The position numbers were made by a program, and so were the translations under genes. A stretch of 15,364 nt of DNA, taken from the NCBI GenBank assembly GCA_002733385.1, contig NVVO01000008.1, positions 59,516-74,879 of the forward strand. Direction: 5' to 3'. The notes beneath the pieces are model-generated. The model saw only the letters and a list, made by a program, of their open reading frames with translations, had not been told where the DNA came from and made no database searches. The DNA comes from Robiginitomaculum sp. Its GTDB lineage: Bacteria > Pseudomonadota > Alphaproteobacteria > Caulobacterales > Maricaulaceae. This document shows positions 6,411 through 13,482 of the stretch, piece after piece; within the stretch, counting starts at the first letter, position 1, and each line of letters opens with the position of its first letter.

Positions 6411-7280
6411 ATGAGTAAAGAACGGATCGATAATTTAAAAATTACCATACTTGGATGTGGTTCTAGCGGCGGGGTACCGCGGGTTGGCGGTGATTGGGGG
6501 GCGTGCGATCCGTTGGAGCCAAAAAATGCCCGTAGCCGCTGTTCAATTTTGGTGGAATACTGGCAGAGCGTGGCCGGGCAGAACGATAAAGGGCAGGGGG
6601 AGGTTCCCGGCTCTGAACGCACTGTTGTTTTGGTGGATACTTCACCGGATTTACGTCGCCAATTACTGGATTGCCGTGTGGATCATATTGACGCTTTGAT
6701 TTATACCCATGACCACGGTGACCAAACCAACGGTATCGATGATTTGCGGGCCATTGCATACCGTCAAGGCAAGCGAATACCCACACATATGGGTGCTGAT
6801 ACAAAACAGGCCTTGCTACAACGCTTTGGTTATTGTTTTGAAATGCCAGAGGGTCGAGTTCACGCCCCTATTTTGGAGATACAAGACCTGATCGCTGATG
6901 GCGATATTGTCAATATTACCGGGCCTGGCGGTGATTTAGCCGTAGCTGTATTTGAGGTCGGACACGGCAACACCAATGCATTCGGTTTCGTATTTTGCCA
7001 TAAACTAGCTTACACACCAGATGTGCATACCATTCATAGCCAAACCTTGAACCGCCTTGAAAATCTGGACATTTGGATACTGGATGCTCTGCGCTATCAC
7101 AGCCACCCAACCCATAGCCATATGGACAAAGCTCTTATCTGGGGAGCCCAAACCAAAACTAAAAAGCTGATCTTTACCAATATGCACATAGATATGGATT
7201 ACCAGACTATATCGTCAGAATTGTTGGGAGAACATGAAGCGGCTTTTGATGGCATGATTATGCATTGGGAAAATAAGTGA
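6411..7280 (+). CDS. MBL-fold metallo-hydrolase (PhnP/RNase Z-like)
   Basis: A 289-residue cytoplasmic protein with the beta-lactamase fold. It begins with 'ITILGCGSSGGVPRVGG', typical of the family that follows tatD in alphaproteobacteria. Metal-site motifs are 'THDHGDQ' (99-105), His185 in 'VGHGNT', Asp204, 'RYHSHPTHSH' (228-237) and His259 in 'TNMHIDMDY'. The canonical H-x-H-x-D-H has Gln105 in place of the last His. The family includes cyclic-phosphate phosphodiesterases (PhnP) and RNase Z relatives, and the substrate here is unknown. It starts 13 nt after tatD and probably ends the housekeeping operon, since the next 175 bp are AT-rich and non-coding. Confidence 0.88.
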   Translation: MSKERIDNLKITILGCGSSGGVPRVGGDWGACDPLEPKNARSRCSILVEYWQSVAGQNDKGQGEVPGSERTVVLVDTSPDLRRQLLDCRVDHIDALIYTHDHGDQTNGIDDLRAIAYRQGKRIPTHMGADTKQALLQRFGYCFEMPEGRVHAPILEIQDLIADGDIVNITGPGGDLAVAVFEVGHGNTNAFGFVFCHKLAYTPDVHTIHSQTLNRLENLDIWILDALRYHSHPTHSHMDKALIWGAQTKTKKLIFTNMHIDMDYQTISSELLGEHEAAFDGMIMHWENK

Positions 7281-7324
7281 TGTAAAACAATGATATAACT
7301 TAAATACATTACCTTTATAGTTCT

Positions 7325-7340
7325 CATAATATAAATTATG
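7325..7340. promoter_or_regulatory. AT-rich inverted repeat upstream of the ABC operon
   Basis: CATAAT (7325-7330) and ATTATG (7335-7340) are perfect inverted arms around a 4-nt spacer. There is no GC stem or T-run, so this is not a standard terminator. It may be an operator half-site pair or part of an AT-rich promoter for the gene starting at 7456. Confidence 0.3.
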
Positions 7341-7363
7341 CGCCTTCTATATCTATATCCATG

Positions 7364-7377
7364 ATGACATATGTCAT
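7364..7377. promoter_or_regulatory. Perfect 14-bp palindrome, candidate operator
   Basis: ATGACAT at 7364-7370 and ATGTCAT at 7371-7377 form an uninterrupted perfect palindrome, 78 bp before the ABC ATPase start. Such symmetric sites usually bind dimeric regulators. The response regulator encoded at the end of the same operon is an obvious candidate, but this link is inference. Confidence 0.4.
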
Positions 7378-7455
7378 ATGATTTTAGTGCTGATTGTTAA
7401 TTTAAATGCTAGGGATAAAAGACTAGTCTCCCCTAAATTAGTACGAGGGTTAGAT

Positions 7456-8376
7456 ATGTCTGGAAACACGGAGAATAAAATTTCAAGCGATATCATCATC
7501 TATGCAAAAGATTTGTCAAAGAAATTTGGCGATGCGATAGCGGTTAATTCTGTAAGCCTTAGCCTGGCCAAAGGCGGCATAACGGCTATATTGGGCGAAA
7601 ATGGCGCAGGTAAAACCACTTTCATTCACGCCTGCCTTGGTCTTACAAACCCCTCTAGCGGCACATTGTCTATGTTTGGTCAGCCCCCAGGCTCGATTAG
7701 TGTGCGCAGGCGAACCGGGAGTATGTTGCAAGATGCCGATTTGCCCGATTTACTAAGCCCCCGTGAGCATATTGAACTTTTCGCCAGTTACTATCCAGAC
7801 CCCCTCAATATAGATGTAGTGATTGGCATGTGTAAATTGACAGGTTTTGCTGATAAAAAATACAAGAAACTGTCTGGAGGTCAAAAACGCCGGGTGCAAT
7901 TTGCTTTGGCGGTCATTGGCAATCCTGACTTGGTGTTTCTTGATGAACCAACGACTGGCCTGGATACGGATACGCGCAAAATGCTTTGGGATGTGGTGCG
8001 TCAGCTTGCTGCAGATGGGCGGACGATCATCCTGACAACCCATTATTTGGAGGAAGCAGATGCGCTTGCGGATCGAATTGTGGTGATGCATGCAGGGAAA
8101 ATCATTGCTGACGCCCCTACCCCGGAAATTCGTTCGCTGGCTGGCGGCGCGGTGATCAAATGCGTTACAGCTCTGAGCATTAAAGCAATCAGTGTATTGC
8201 CAGCGGTTATCTCTGTACGACGCTCTGGGCGTTTTGTGGAAATAAGCACAGAAAATCAAACCTCAGCTTTACAAGGCCTGCTCATGGAGGATCCAAATAT
8301 TTCGGAACTTATTGTGAAAAAACCGAGCCTCGAAGAAGCCTTTGAGCGTATTGTTCATGACAAGGAACAGGAGTAA
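7456..8376 (+). CDS. ABC-2 type transporter, ATP-binding protein
   Basis: From ATG 7456 the protein has 306 residues; a GAGGG (7445-7449) lies 6 nt upstream, so this start is preferred over the in-frame ATG at 7378. Motifs are complete: Walker A 'GENGAGKTT' (47-55), Q-loop Gln92, signature 'LSGGQ' (139-143), Walker B 'LVFLDE' (159-164) and switch His196. A C-terminal domain of about 85 residues ends with 'SLEEAFERIV', typical of CcmA/DrrA/LnrL-type exporters of drugs or lipophilic molecules. It acts with the permease encoded 3 nt downstream at the inner membrane. It is the first gene of a five-gene unit that also encodes a hydrolase and a two-component system. Confidence 0.95.
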   Translation: MSGNTENKISSDIIIYAKDLSKKFGDAIAVNSVSLSLAKGGITAILGENGAGKTTFIHACLGLTNPSSGTLSMFGQPPGSISVRRRTGSMLQDADLPDLLSPREHIELFASYYPDPLNIDVVIGMCKLTGFADKKYKKLSGGQKRRVQFALAVIGNPDLVFLDEPTTGLDTDTRKMLWDVVRQLAADGRTIILTTHYLEEADALADRIVVMHAGKIIADAPTPEIRSLAGGAVIKCVTALSIKAISVLPAVISVRRSGRFVEISTENQTSALQGLLMEDPNISELIVKKPSLEEAFERIVHDKEQE

Positions 8377-8379
8377 ATC

Positions 8380-9138
8380 ATGCAGTTTTTATCCCTAAAT
8401 GCCTTTTTTAACGAATGCGGCGCAGAAATATTAAAAGCGGTGCGCGCACCGGAATATATCTTACCAACCTTGGTGCTACCCGTGGCATTTTATGCATTAT
8501 TCGCATTCGCAATACCAAATAGCGGCGTAGATAGCGCCCGCTATCTGTTGGCGACATATGGTGTTTTCGCCGTCATGGGCCCAGCTATCTTCGGCTTTGG
8601 TGTTGGGGTCGCAAATGAACGCGATAGAGGTTGGCTGGATTTGAAACGCGCATCCCCAGCCCCGGCGGCCTCCTATATCGGTGCTAAAATTATGGTCACG
8701 CTTATTTTTGCCAGCCTTGCTCTTATTCCGATTTATCTTGCCGCAGGTTTCGGTGCGGACGTTACCATGGCGCGCAGCGCTTGGTTTATGTTGTTTGGAT
8801 TGCATCTTTTATCCGTGCTACCATTTATCTTTATTGGGCTGGCGCTTGGATTTTCCTTTGGATCAAATGGGGCAGTTGCTATCTCCAATATAGTTTTTCT
8901 TGGTATGGCCGCCCTTGGCGGACTATGGATACCTGCATTTTTATTCCCAAGCGCCTTGCAAACATTTGCCGCAAACCTGCCGTCTTTTCAATTGGCGGAA
9001 ATTGCCTTGGCTATCGTGGGTGCGCCGTCTCAAAGTGGCGTAGACCGAATGCCCATGCACAACCTCACCATTGTCGCAATCATGACGACCATTCTGGCTG
9101 GCCTTGCTTTTTGGGCCTGGGCCAGGCAACGTAACTAA
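8380..9138 (+). CDS. ABC-2 type transporter, permease protein
   Basis: A 252-residue integral membrane protein with about six hydrophobic segments (roughly 27-44, 56-76, 104-124, 134-158, 163-183 and 228-246). The loop after segment 2 carries 'ERDRGWLDLKRASP', the ABC-2 permease cytoplasmic motif usually written ER(E/D)xG. An AGGAG (8369-8373) lies 6 nt before ATG 8380, and the gap to the ATPase stop is only 3 nt. One permease gene is present, so a homodimer with two ATPase copies is likely. The substrate is unknown. Analogous genes next to DesK-like kinases export membrane-active antibiotics or lipids in other bacteria. Confidence 0.92.
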   Translation: MQFLSLNAFFNECGAEILKAVRAPEYILPTLVLPVAFYALFAFAIPNSGVDSARYLLATYGVFAVMGPAIFGFGVGVANERDRGWLDLKRASPAPAASYIGAKIMVTLIFASLALIPIYLAAGFGADVTMARSAWFMLFGLHLLSVLPFIFIGLALGFSFGSNGAVAISNIVFLGMAALGGLWIPAFLFPSALQTFAANLPSFQLAEIALAIVGAPSQSGVDRMPMHNLTIVAIMTTILAGLAFWAWARQRN

Positions 9139-9148
9139 AGGCACAACC

Positions 9149-10981
9149 ATGTTAAAGAAAATATTTGTCATCACCATAACCGCCTTGACCGCTTTATTGG
9201 TCTTTATGCTGTTTGCATTACCAGCATCTGAAAAAGCCGATGTGAAATTCTCCGAAAATTCATTCGGCGTGGAAAATATCCGTATTTTTGACGGGGAAAT
9301 AATTCTTGAAAATTACAGCTTGATTGTCAAAGATGGTGTGATTTCGCAAATGGGGGAAGACTTAAAAATTCCGAAAAACATGCAAGCCTATGACGGCAAA
9401 GGAAAGACTTTATTGCCAGGTTTCATCGACTCCCACACCCATATATTTGGGCCAGCCCTCAAAGACAGCTTGCTTTTTGCGGTCACGACAAATTTCGACA
9501 TGTTCACCAGTGCGCAAACTTTAACAGGAATGAAGACCAAGCGAAGCGGTATACTGGAAACGGACGAGTCTGATTTATGGAGCGCCGGCATTATGGCCAC
9601 GGCTCCAGGCGGACACGGCACCCAATACGGGATAGACATCGAGACTTTAACCCGTCCTGAGCAAGCCAGTGCGTGGGTCACACGGCGCCTAGCAGAAGGT
9701 TCTGATTATATTAAATTGGTTTATATGCCCGACAGACCCAATCTTGCAAGCCTTGACCTTGAGACATCGAGCGCACTCATAAAAGCCGGACATGAGCAAG
9801 GTGTTTTAGTGCTTGCCCATATTTCCACACTGGCCGCTGCCCAAGACATGTTGAACGCGGACGTTGACGGGCTGGTTCATATATTTGCCGACAAACCCGT
9901 CACTGAAGAATTTGCCGCTCAAGCAGCTAAAGACAACGTCTTCATTATCCCGACATTGGCAGTTATGGCCAGCGTGGCTGGGGAAAATCTCGGTGCTGAT
10001 ATTTTAGCTAACCAGCTTGCCACCCCGTATTTAACCTCGGCTCAAAAACAGGGTTTAGCGACAGGGTTTGGCCGGGCATGGCCCGGCTTTGACATAGACA
10101 TTGCCCTTGAGAATACGCGAAAACTACACGCGGCTGGTGTGGTTATTCTGGCTGGATCAGATGCGCCCAATCCGGGTACTACCCACGGGGCCAGCCTGCA
10201 CCAAGAAATGGCATTGCTTGTTCGCGCTGGCTTGACACCGCTTGAGGCTCTACATGCTGCAACAAGTGCCACTGCGGCAGCTTTTGGCATTAAAGACCGT
10301 GGCCGCATTGAAGTGGGAATGCGTGCGGATTTGATCATTGTATCAGGTAGACCTGATGAAAATATAGCCCATAGCTTTACCATAGATAAGATTGTCAAAA
10401 ATGGATATGTGGTGCAACGGGAAAAACAGAAACCCATTGATGCTCAGGCAAGCCCTGAACTGGCAGACCCCATATTGGGAAATTTTGACAAAGACATAAA
10501 TCCATCTGAAAATTTAACGACACAAGGGTTTGCCTGGAGCGCGACCGATGACCGTATGGCCAATGGTAAGTCTGAAGCGAAAATATCACACGCAAATTTA
10601 GGGGCAGATGAAACTGGTGGAGCATTGCGGGTTAATGCACAGGTGAAATCCGGTTTCTTCTTTCCGTGGGCAGGGGCTTATTTTGGTCACCCGGCGCAAA
10701 AAGCTCATAATATTGCGGCTTACAACACCCTCAGTTTTCAAGTGCGCGGGACACCTGGCATGTATACAGCGATGATATTTACCTCTGGCAGTGTGGGCGC
10801 ACCACCAAGTCAAAACTTTAACATAACCTCTGATATTACTTCTGATTGGCAAACCATCACCCTGAACATGGAAAACTTTAATGGTTTAAACCCAAAATTA
10901 TTCGCAGGGCTTGCGATTACTGCAGGGCCAGCGCCGGGCGTATTTGACTATGAGATTGATACTGTTACCTTAGGTAAATGA
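9149..10981 (+). CDS. Membrane-anchored amidohydrolase fused to a CIA30-like domain
   Basis: From ATG 9149 (AAAGG 7 nt upstream) the protein has 610 residues; the in-frame ATG at 9104 lies inside the permease gene and is rejected. An N-terminal hydrophobic segment (about 5-24) acts as signal peptide or anchor, placing the enzyme in the periplasm. The amidohydrolase domain (about 40-425) has His96-T-His98 in 'PGFIDSHTH', Lys189 in 'DYIKLVYMP', His224, His244 and Asp338 in 'LAGSDAPNPG', so the metal site looks intact. The C-terminal part (about 442-608: 'DDRMANGKSEAKIS', 'GALRV', 'GFFFPWAG', 'LSFQVRG', 'AITAGPAPGVFDYEID') resembles the CIA30 galactose-binding-like fold. The prolidase/imidazolonepropionase-type subgroup suggests peptide, lactone or amide substrates, but none can be assigned. 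Its stop overlaps the kinase start (ATGA). Confidence 0.87.
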   Translation: MLKKIFVITITALTALLVFMLFALPASEKADVKFSENSFGVENIRIFDGEIILENYSLIVKDGVISQMGEDLKIPKNMQAYDGKGKTLLPGFIDSHTHIFGPALKDSLLFAVTTNFDMFTSAQTLTGMKTKRSGILETDESDLWSAGIMATAPGGHGTQYGIDIETLTRPEQASAWVTRRLAEGSDYIKLVYMPDRPNLASLDLETSSALIKAGHEQGVLVLAHISTLAAAQDMLNADVDGLVHIFADKPVTEEFAAQAAKDNVFIIPTLAVMASVAGENLGADILANQLATPYLTSAQKQGLATGFGRAWPGFDIDIALENTRKLHAAGVVILAGSDAPNPGTTHGASLHQEMALLVRAGLTPLEALHAATSATAAAFGIKDRGRIEVGMRADLIIVSGRPDENIAHSFTIDKIVKNGYVVQREKQKPIDAQASPELADPILGNFDKDINPSENLTTQGFAWSATDDRMANGKSEAKISHANLGADETGGALRVNAQVKSGFFFPWAGAYFGHPAQKAHNIAAYNTLSFQVRGTPGMYTAMIFTSGSVGAPPSQNFNITSDITSDWQTITLNMENFNGLNPKLFAGLAITAGPAPGVFDYEIDTVTLGK

Positions 10982-12072
10982 TAGTCCAGTCAAAGCATAA
11001 AAACTCTGGTAAAACAATGCGAAGTGTTGCGGCGCATCCAACGTTTCACCTTATTTATTTGCTGTTTTATTTCGTTCCGTGGTTTTTTAAAACACCGGAA
11101 CTAAAAGACATCATTGCCTTTATCCTAGCACTGCTAGTTTTTTTACCTATTCATTTTTATGCTTTTAGCAAGGCTACCCCAAAATTTATTGGCGCAATCA
11201 TTATAACGCAAATTATTGGATTTATCATTGCACCCTTTAGCGGCATGCACGGTGTTTTTTATATTTATGCATCTGCTCAAGCAGGCTTTCAAAGGCCGGT
11301 AAAACGTGCAAGTATTTTGATGGCCTTGTTGGCGTTAAGCTTCTTAATCTTCTCTTTATTTGTACGCGATAATTGGTTTGAGGCGGGTTTGGCTTTGTTT
11401 ATTGGCGTAGTATCAGGCATTAGCTGCATGGCAGGCGCAGAGGAAATAGAACACCGCGAATATATGGAACGCACCAGCGCTTTAGACAAACAACGTGCTA
11501 CCCTTGCCGAGCGCGAGCGTATTGCCGGCGATTTACATGACCTTTTGGGCCACACCCTAACCATGGTTGCTTTAAAATCTGAGGTGGCCGACAAATATCT
11601 TGATAAAGACATTGAACGGGCAAGGTTGGAAATACGGGAGATTAGAAATGAAGCCCGCGCCGCGCTTTCTGATGTCCGCCAAGCCGTCTCGGGTATGAAT
11701 GCTACGACCATAGAGGCCGAGTTGGATCAGGCAAAACTAGCTTTAGAAGCCGCAGGCATAGAGTTTGAAATTACTGGAAAACTGCCTAAGCTCAGCCCGG
11801 AGCAAGACAAGGTGTTAGGCCTTGCTATTCGCGAAGCCGTAACAAATATTATTCGGCATTCAAAAGCCAAAACTGCGAGACTTGCATTTTTACACACCGA
11901 GAATGGTGATCTTGATATATCCATAAAGGACGATGGCATTGGCGGCACTTTGGTGCCGGGAGCAGGTTTAACGGGGCTGAAAAGGCGCATACAAAGCCTA
12001 GGGGGCCGGGTTGAGTTTGATTTTAGTCATGGTGCGAATATAAAACTAACGACGCCTGTGAGCCAGCCATGA
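10978..12072 (+). CDS. DesK-like sensor histidine kinase (HisKA_3), membrane-embedded sensor
   Basis: A 364-residue kinase. About five hydrophobic segments lie in residues 22-155, with short loops and no large periplasmic domain, so the stimulus is probably sensed within or at the membrane. A coiled stretch (about 155-180) leads to the HisKA_3 box 'ERERIAGDLHDLLGHTL' with phosphoacceptor His187. The HATPase_c domain has N-box 'AIREAVTNIIRHS' (Asn290), 'DDGIGG' (318-323) and 'GLTGLKRRIQSLGG' (330-343). ATGA overlaps with both neighbours support 10978 as start; ATG 11017 is an alternative. The partner is the response regulator directly downstream. DesK in Bacillus senses membrane fluidity and LnrJ-type kinases sense membrane-active polyenes; which applies here is open. 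Confidence 0.93.
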   Translation: MIVQSKHKNSGKTMRSVAAHPTFHLIYLLFYFVPWFFKTPELKDIIAFILALLVFLPIHFYAFSKATPKFIGAIIITQIIGFIIAPFSGMHGVFYIYASAQAGFQRPVKRASILMALLALSFLIFSLFVRDNWFEAGLALFIGVVSGISCMAGAEEIEHREYMERTSALDKQRATLAERERIAGDLHDLLGHTLTMVALKSEVADKYLDKDIERARLEIREIRNEARAALSDVRQAVSGMNATTIEAELDQAKLALEAAGIEFEITGKLPKLSPEQDKVLGLAIREAVTNIIRHSKAKTARLAFLHTENGDLDISIKDDGIGGTLVPGAGLTGLKRRIQSLGGRVEFDFSHGANIKLTTPVSQP

Positions 12073-12671
12073 TCCGAGTAATTATAGCCGAAGACCAATC
12101 AATGTTACGCGGCGCGTTGGCAAGTTTGCTATCACTTGAGGACGATATTGATGTGATAGGGCAGGCCAAAGATGGGCGCGAAGCTCTGGATTTGGTAAAA
12201 CGTCTGCAACCGGATGTGCTGGTCACGGATATCGAAATGCCGGAATATTCAGGCATAGAAGTTGCCCAAAGGCTAAAACGGGACGGCGGTACAACTCGCA
12301 TTTTAATCGTCACGACATTTGCCCGTGCAGGTTATTTACAACGGGCCAGAGATGCCGGCGTCACGGGCTATATTCTCAAAGACACATCCAGTGATGAGCT
12401 GTCCGGAGCTGTGAGAATAGTGGCAAAGGGCGGTACAATCATAACGCCAGAGCTTTACCAGGCGGCGTGGACAACCCCTGACCCATTAACGGACGTTGAG
12501 CGTAGAATTTTACGGCTCGTCGAGGCCGGGAAAACCAACAAGAAAATCAGCGCTGAACTTTATCTAACACCTGGGACTGTTCGCAATTATCTTGCCGTCG
12601 CGGCCCATAAGCTCGGCGCTGCAAACCGCATCGAAGCATTTCGCACTGCACGCGATAATGGCTGGTTGTAA
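12069..12671 (+). CDS. NarL/LuxR-type response regulator (DesR-like)
   Basis: A 200-residue transcription factor. The receiver domain (1-120) shows acidic Glu8/Asp9, phosphoacceptor Asp54 in 'VTDIEMP', a Thr at 82-83 and Lys104 in 'YILKD'. The LuxR-type helix-turn-helix (about 138-200) reads 'LTDVERRILRLVEAGKTNKK' at its start and 'TPGTVRNYL' in the recognition helix. Its ATG overlaps the kinase stop, so the pair is translated together. It most likely controls its own operon from 7456, possibly through the palindrome at 7364-7377. No clear intrinsic terminator is seen in the 125 bp that follow. Confidence 0.95.
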   Translation: MIRVIIAEDQSMLRGALASLLSLEDDIDVIGQAKDGREALDLVKRLQPDVLVTDIEMPEYSGIEVAQRLKRDGGTTRILIVTTFARAGYLQRARDAGVTGYILKDTSSDELSGAVRIVAKGGTIITPELYQAAWTTPDPLTDVERRILRLVEAGKTNKKISAELYLTPGTVRNYLAVAAHKLGAANRIEAFRTARDNGWL

Positions 12672-12796
12672 TTTTTCCCGATCACTCATGGATTACGAGA
12701 AGAAAATTGCAATGTGAACGCATGGTGAATATGATTTTCAGGTAAGTTTCAATAACCACTTCCTAATAACAATAAAAGCAAGATAGGAAAATAACA

Positions 12797-13477
12797 ATGC
12801 TGAAAGCCGGGGCAATACCAAACATTGTGGCAAAGTTTTGTGTCATGCTAACCGCGATTACACCTGCCTTCTTACACTCATCTCTAGCAAATGCCCACGA
12901 GCCAAAACTACAAATCAGACCGAATGCCAAAGTTTATATCAAACCTGAGTACCGAAACAGAATTATCCAAAACCGCAGATATGCGGCACTTCCAGACCGG
13001 GCCATTTTTTTGCAAACCGATAAACGCTGGGCCCATAAAACCATAGGGGGTTCTAATGAAACCATTAAAGATGATGGTTGTTTAGTCACCGCTGTCGCCA
13101 TGGCTTTGGTGAATTTGGGCTATCCGACGGATCCGGGCGATCTAGCCACTAGATTGAAAGCCAATCGGGGGTTCAACAGCCGTGGCTGGCTGGTTTGGGA
13201 TGGTATTGAACGGGCAACGGGCGGCCATGCCCACGCACATTTTTTCCATGACAAGCACGACAACGTTGTTCGGGCCTGTCTGTCACAAGGCTATTATCCT
13301 TTGGTCAGGTTTGATCTACCGTCGCGTAAATCCACCCATTGGGTTATGATTGTCCGCGAGACCGCTAACGGCTTTGCAATACGCGATCCCTTGATCAAAT
13401 CCGCTCAGCCCGTCTTGCTCAACACCCGCACTAAAAATATTCATGCGGTGCGGTGTATTGGCGGTAAGCCAACTTAA
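12797..13477 (+). CDS. Secreted C39-like cysteine peptidase
   Basis: A 226-residue protein with a signal peptide (about 1-33, ending 'SLANA'). The domain from about 70 matches the C39-like (papain-fold) family: oxyanion Gln73 in 'FLQTDKRWA', catalytic Cys95 in 'DDGCLVTAVAMAL', His181 in 'STHWVMI' and Asp197 in 'AIRDPL'. An AGGAAA lies about 7 nt before ATG 12797. It stands alone, 125 bp after the response regulator and not overlapping it, so it probably has its own promoter. Unlike C39 domains of bacteriocin exporters it is not fused to an ABC transporter, and no double-glycine leader peptide gene was seen nearby. The substrate, probably a periplasmic or extracellular peptide or protein, is unknown. 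Confidence 0.82.
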   Translation: MLKAGAIPNIVAKFCVMLTAITPAFLHSSLANAHEPKLQIRPNAKVYIKPEYRNRIIQNRRYAALPDRAIFLQTDKRWAHKTIGGSNETIKDDGCLVTAVAMALVNLGYPTDPGDLATRLKANRGFNSRGWLVWDGIERATGGHAHAHFFHDKHDNVVRACLSQGYYPLVRFDLPSRKSTHWVMIVRETANGFAIRDPLIKSAQPVLLNTRTKNIHAVRCIGGKPT

Positions 13478-13482
13478 ATAAT

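Noticed and set aside
7325..7340. Intrinsic terminator after the MBL gene
   Set aside because: The 6-bp stem is entirely AT-rich apart from its closing pair and has no T-run.
7378..7455. Upstream in-frame extension of the ABC ATPase
   Set aside because: No ribosome binding site precedes ATG 7378, while ATG 7456 has GAGGG at good spacing and gives the usual family N-terminus.
7753..8259. A 168-codon open frame on the minus strand
   Set aside because: It lies opposite the ABC ATPase signature region and is Cys/His-rich without a recognisable domain.
12797..13477. Bacteriocin maturation peptidase belonging to an ABC exporter
   Set aside because: It has a signal peptide, is not fused to a transporter, and no double-glycine precursor gene is seen nearby.
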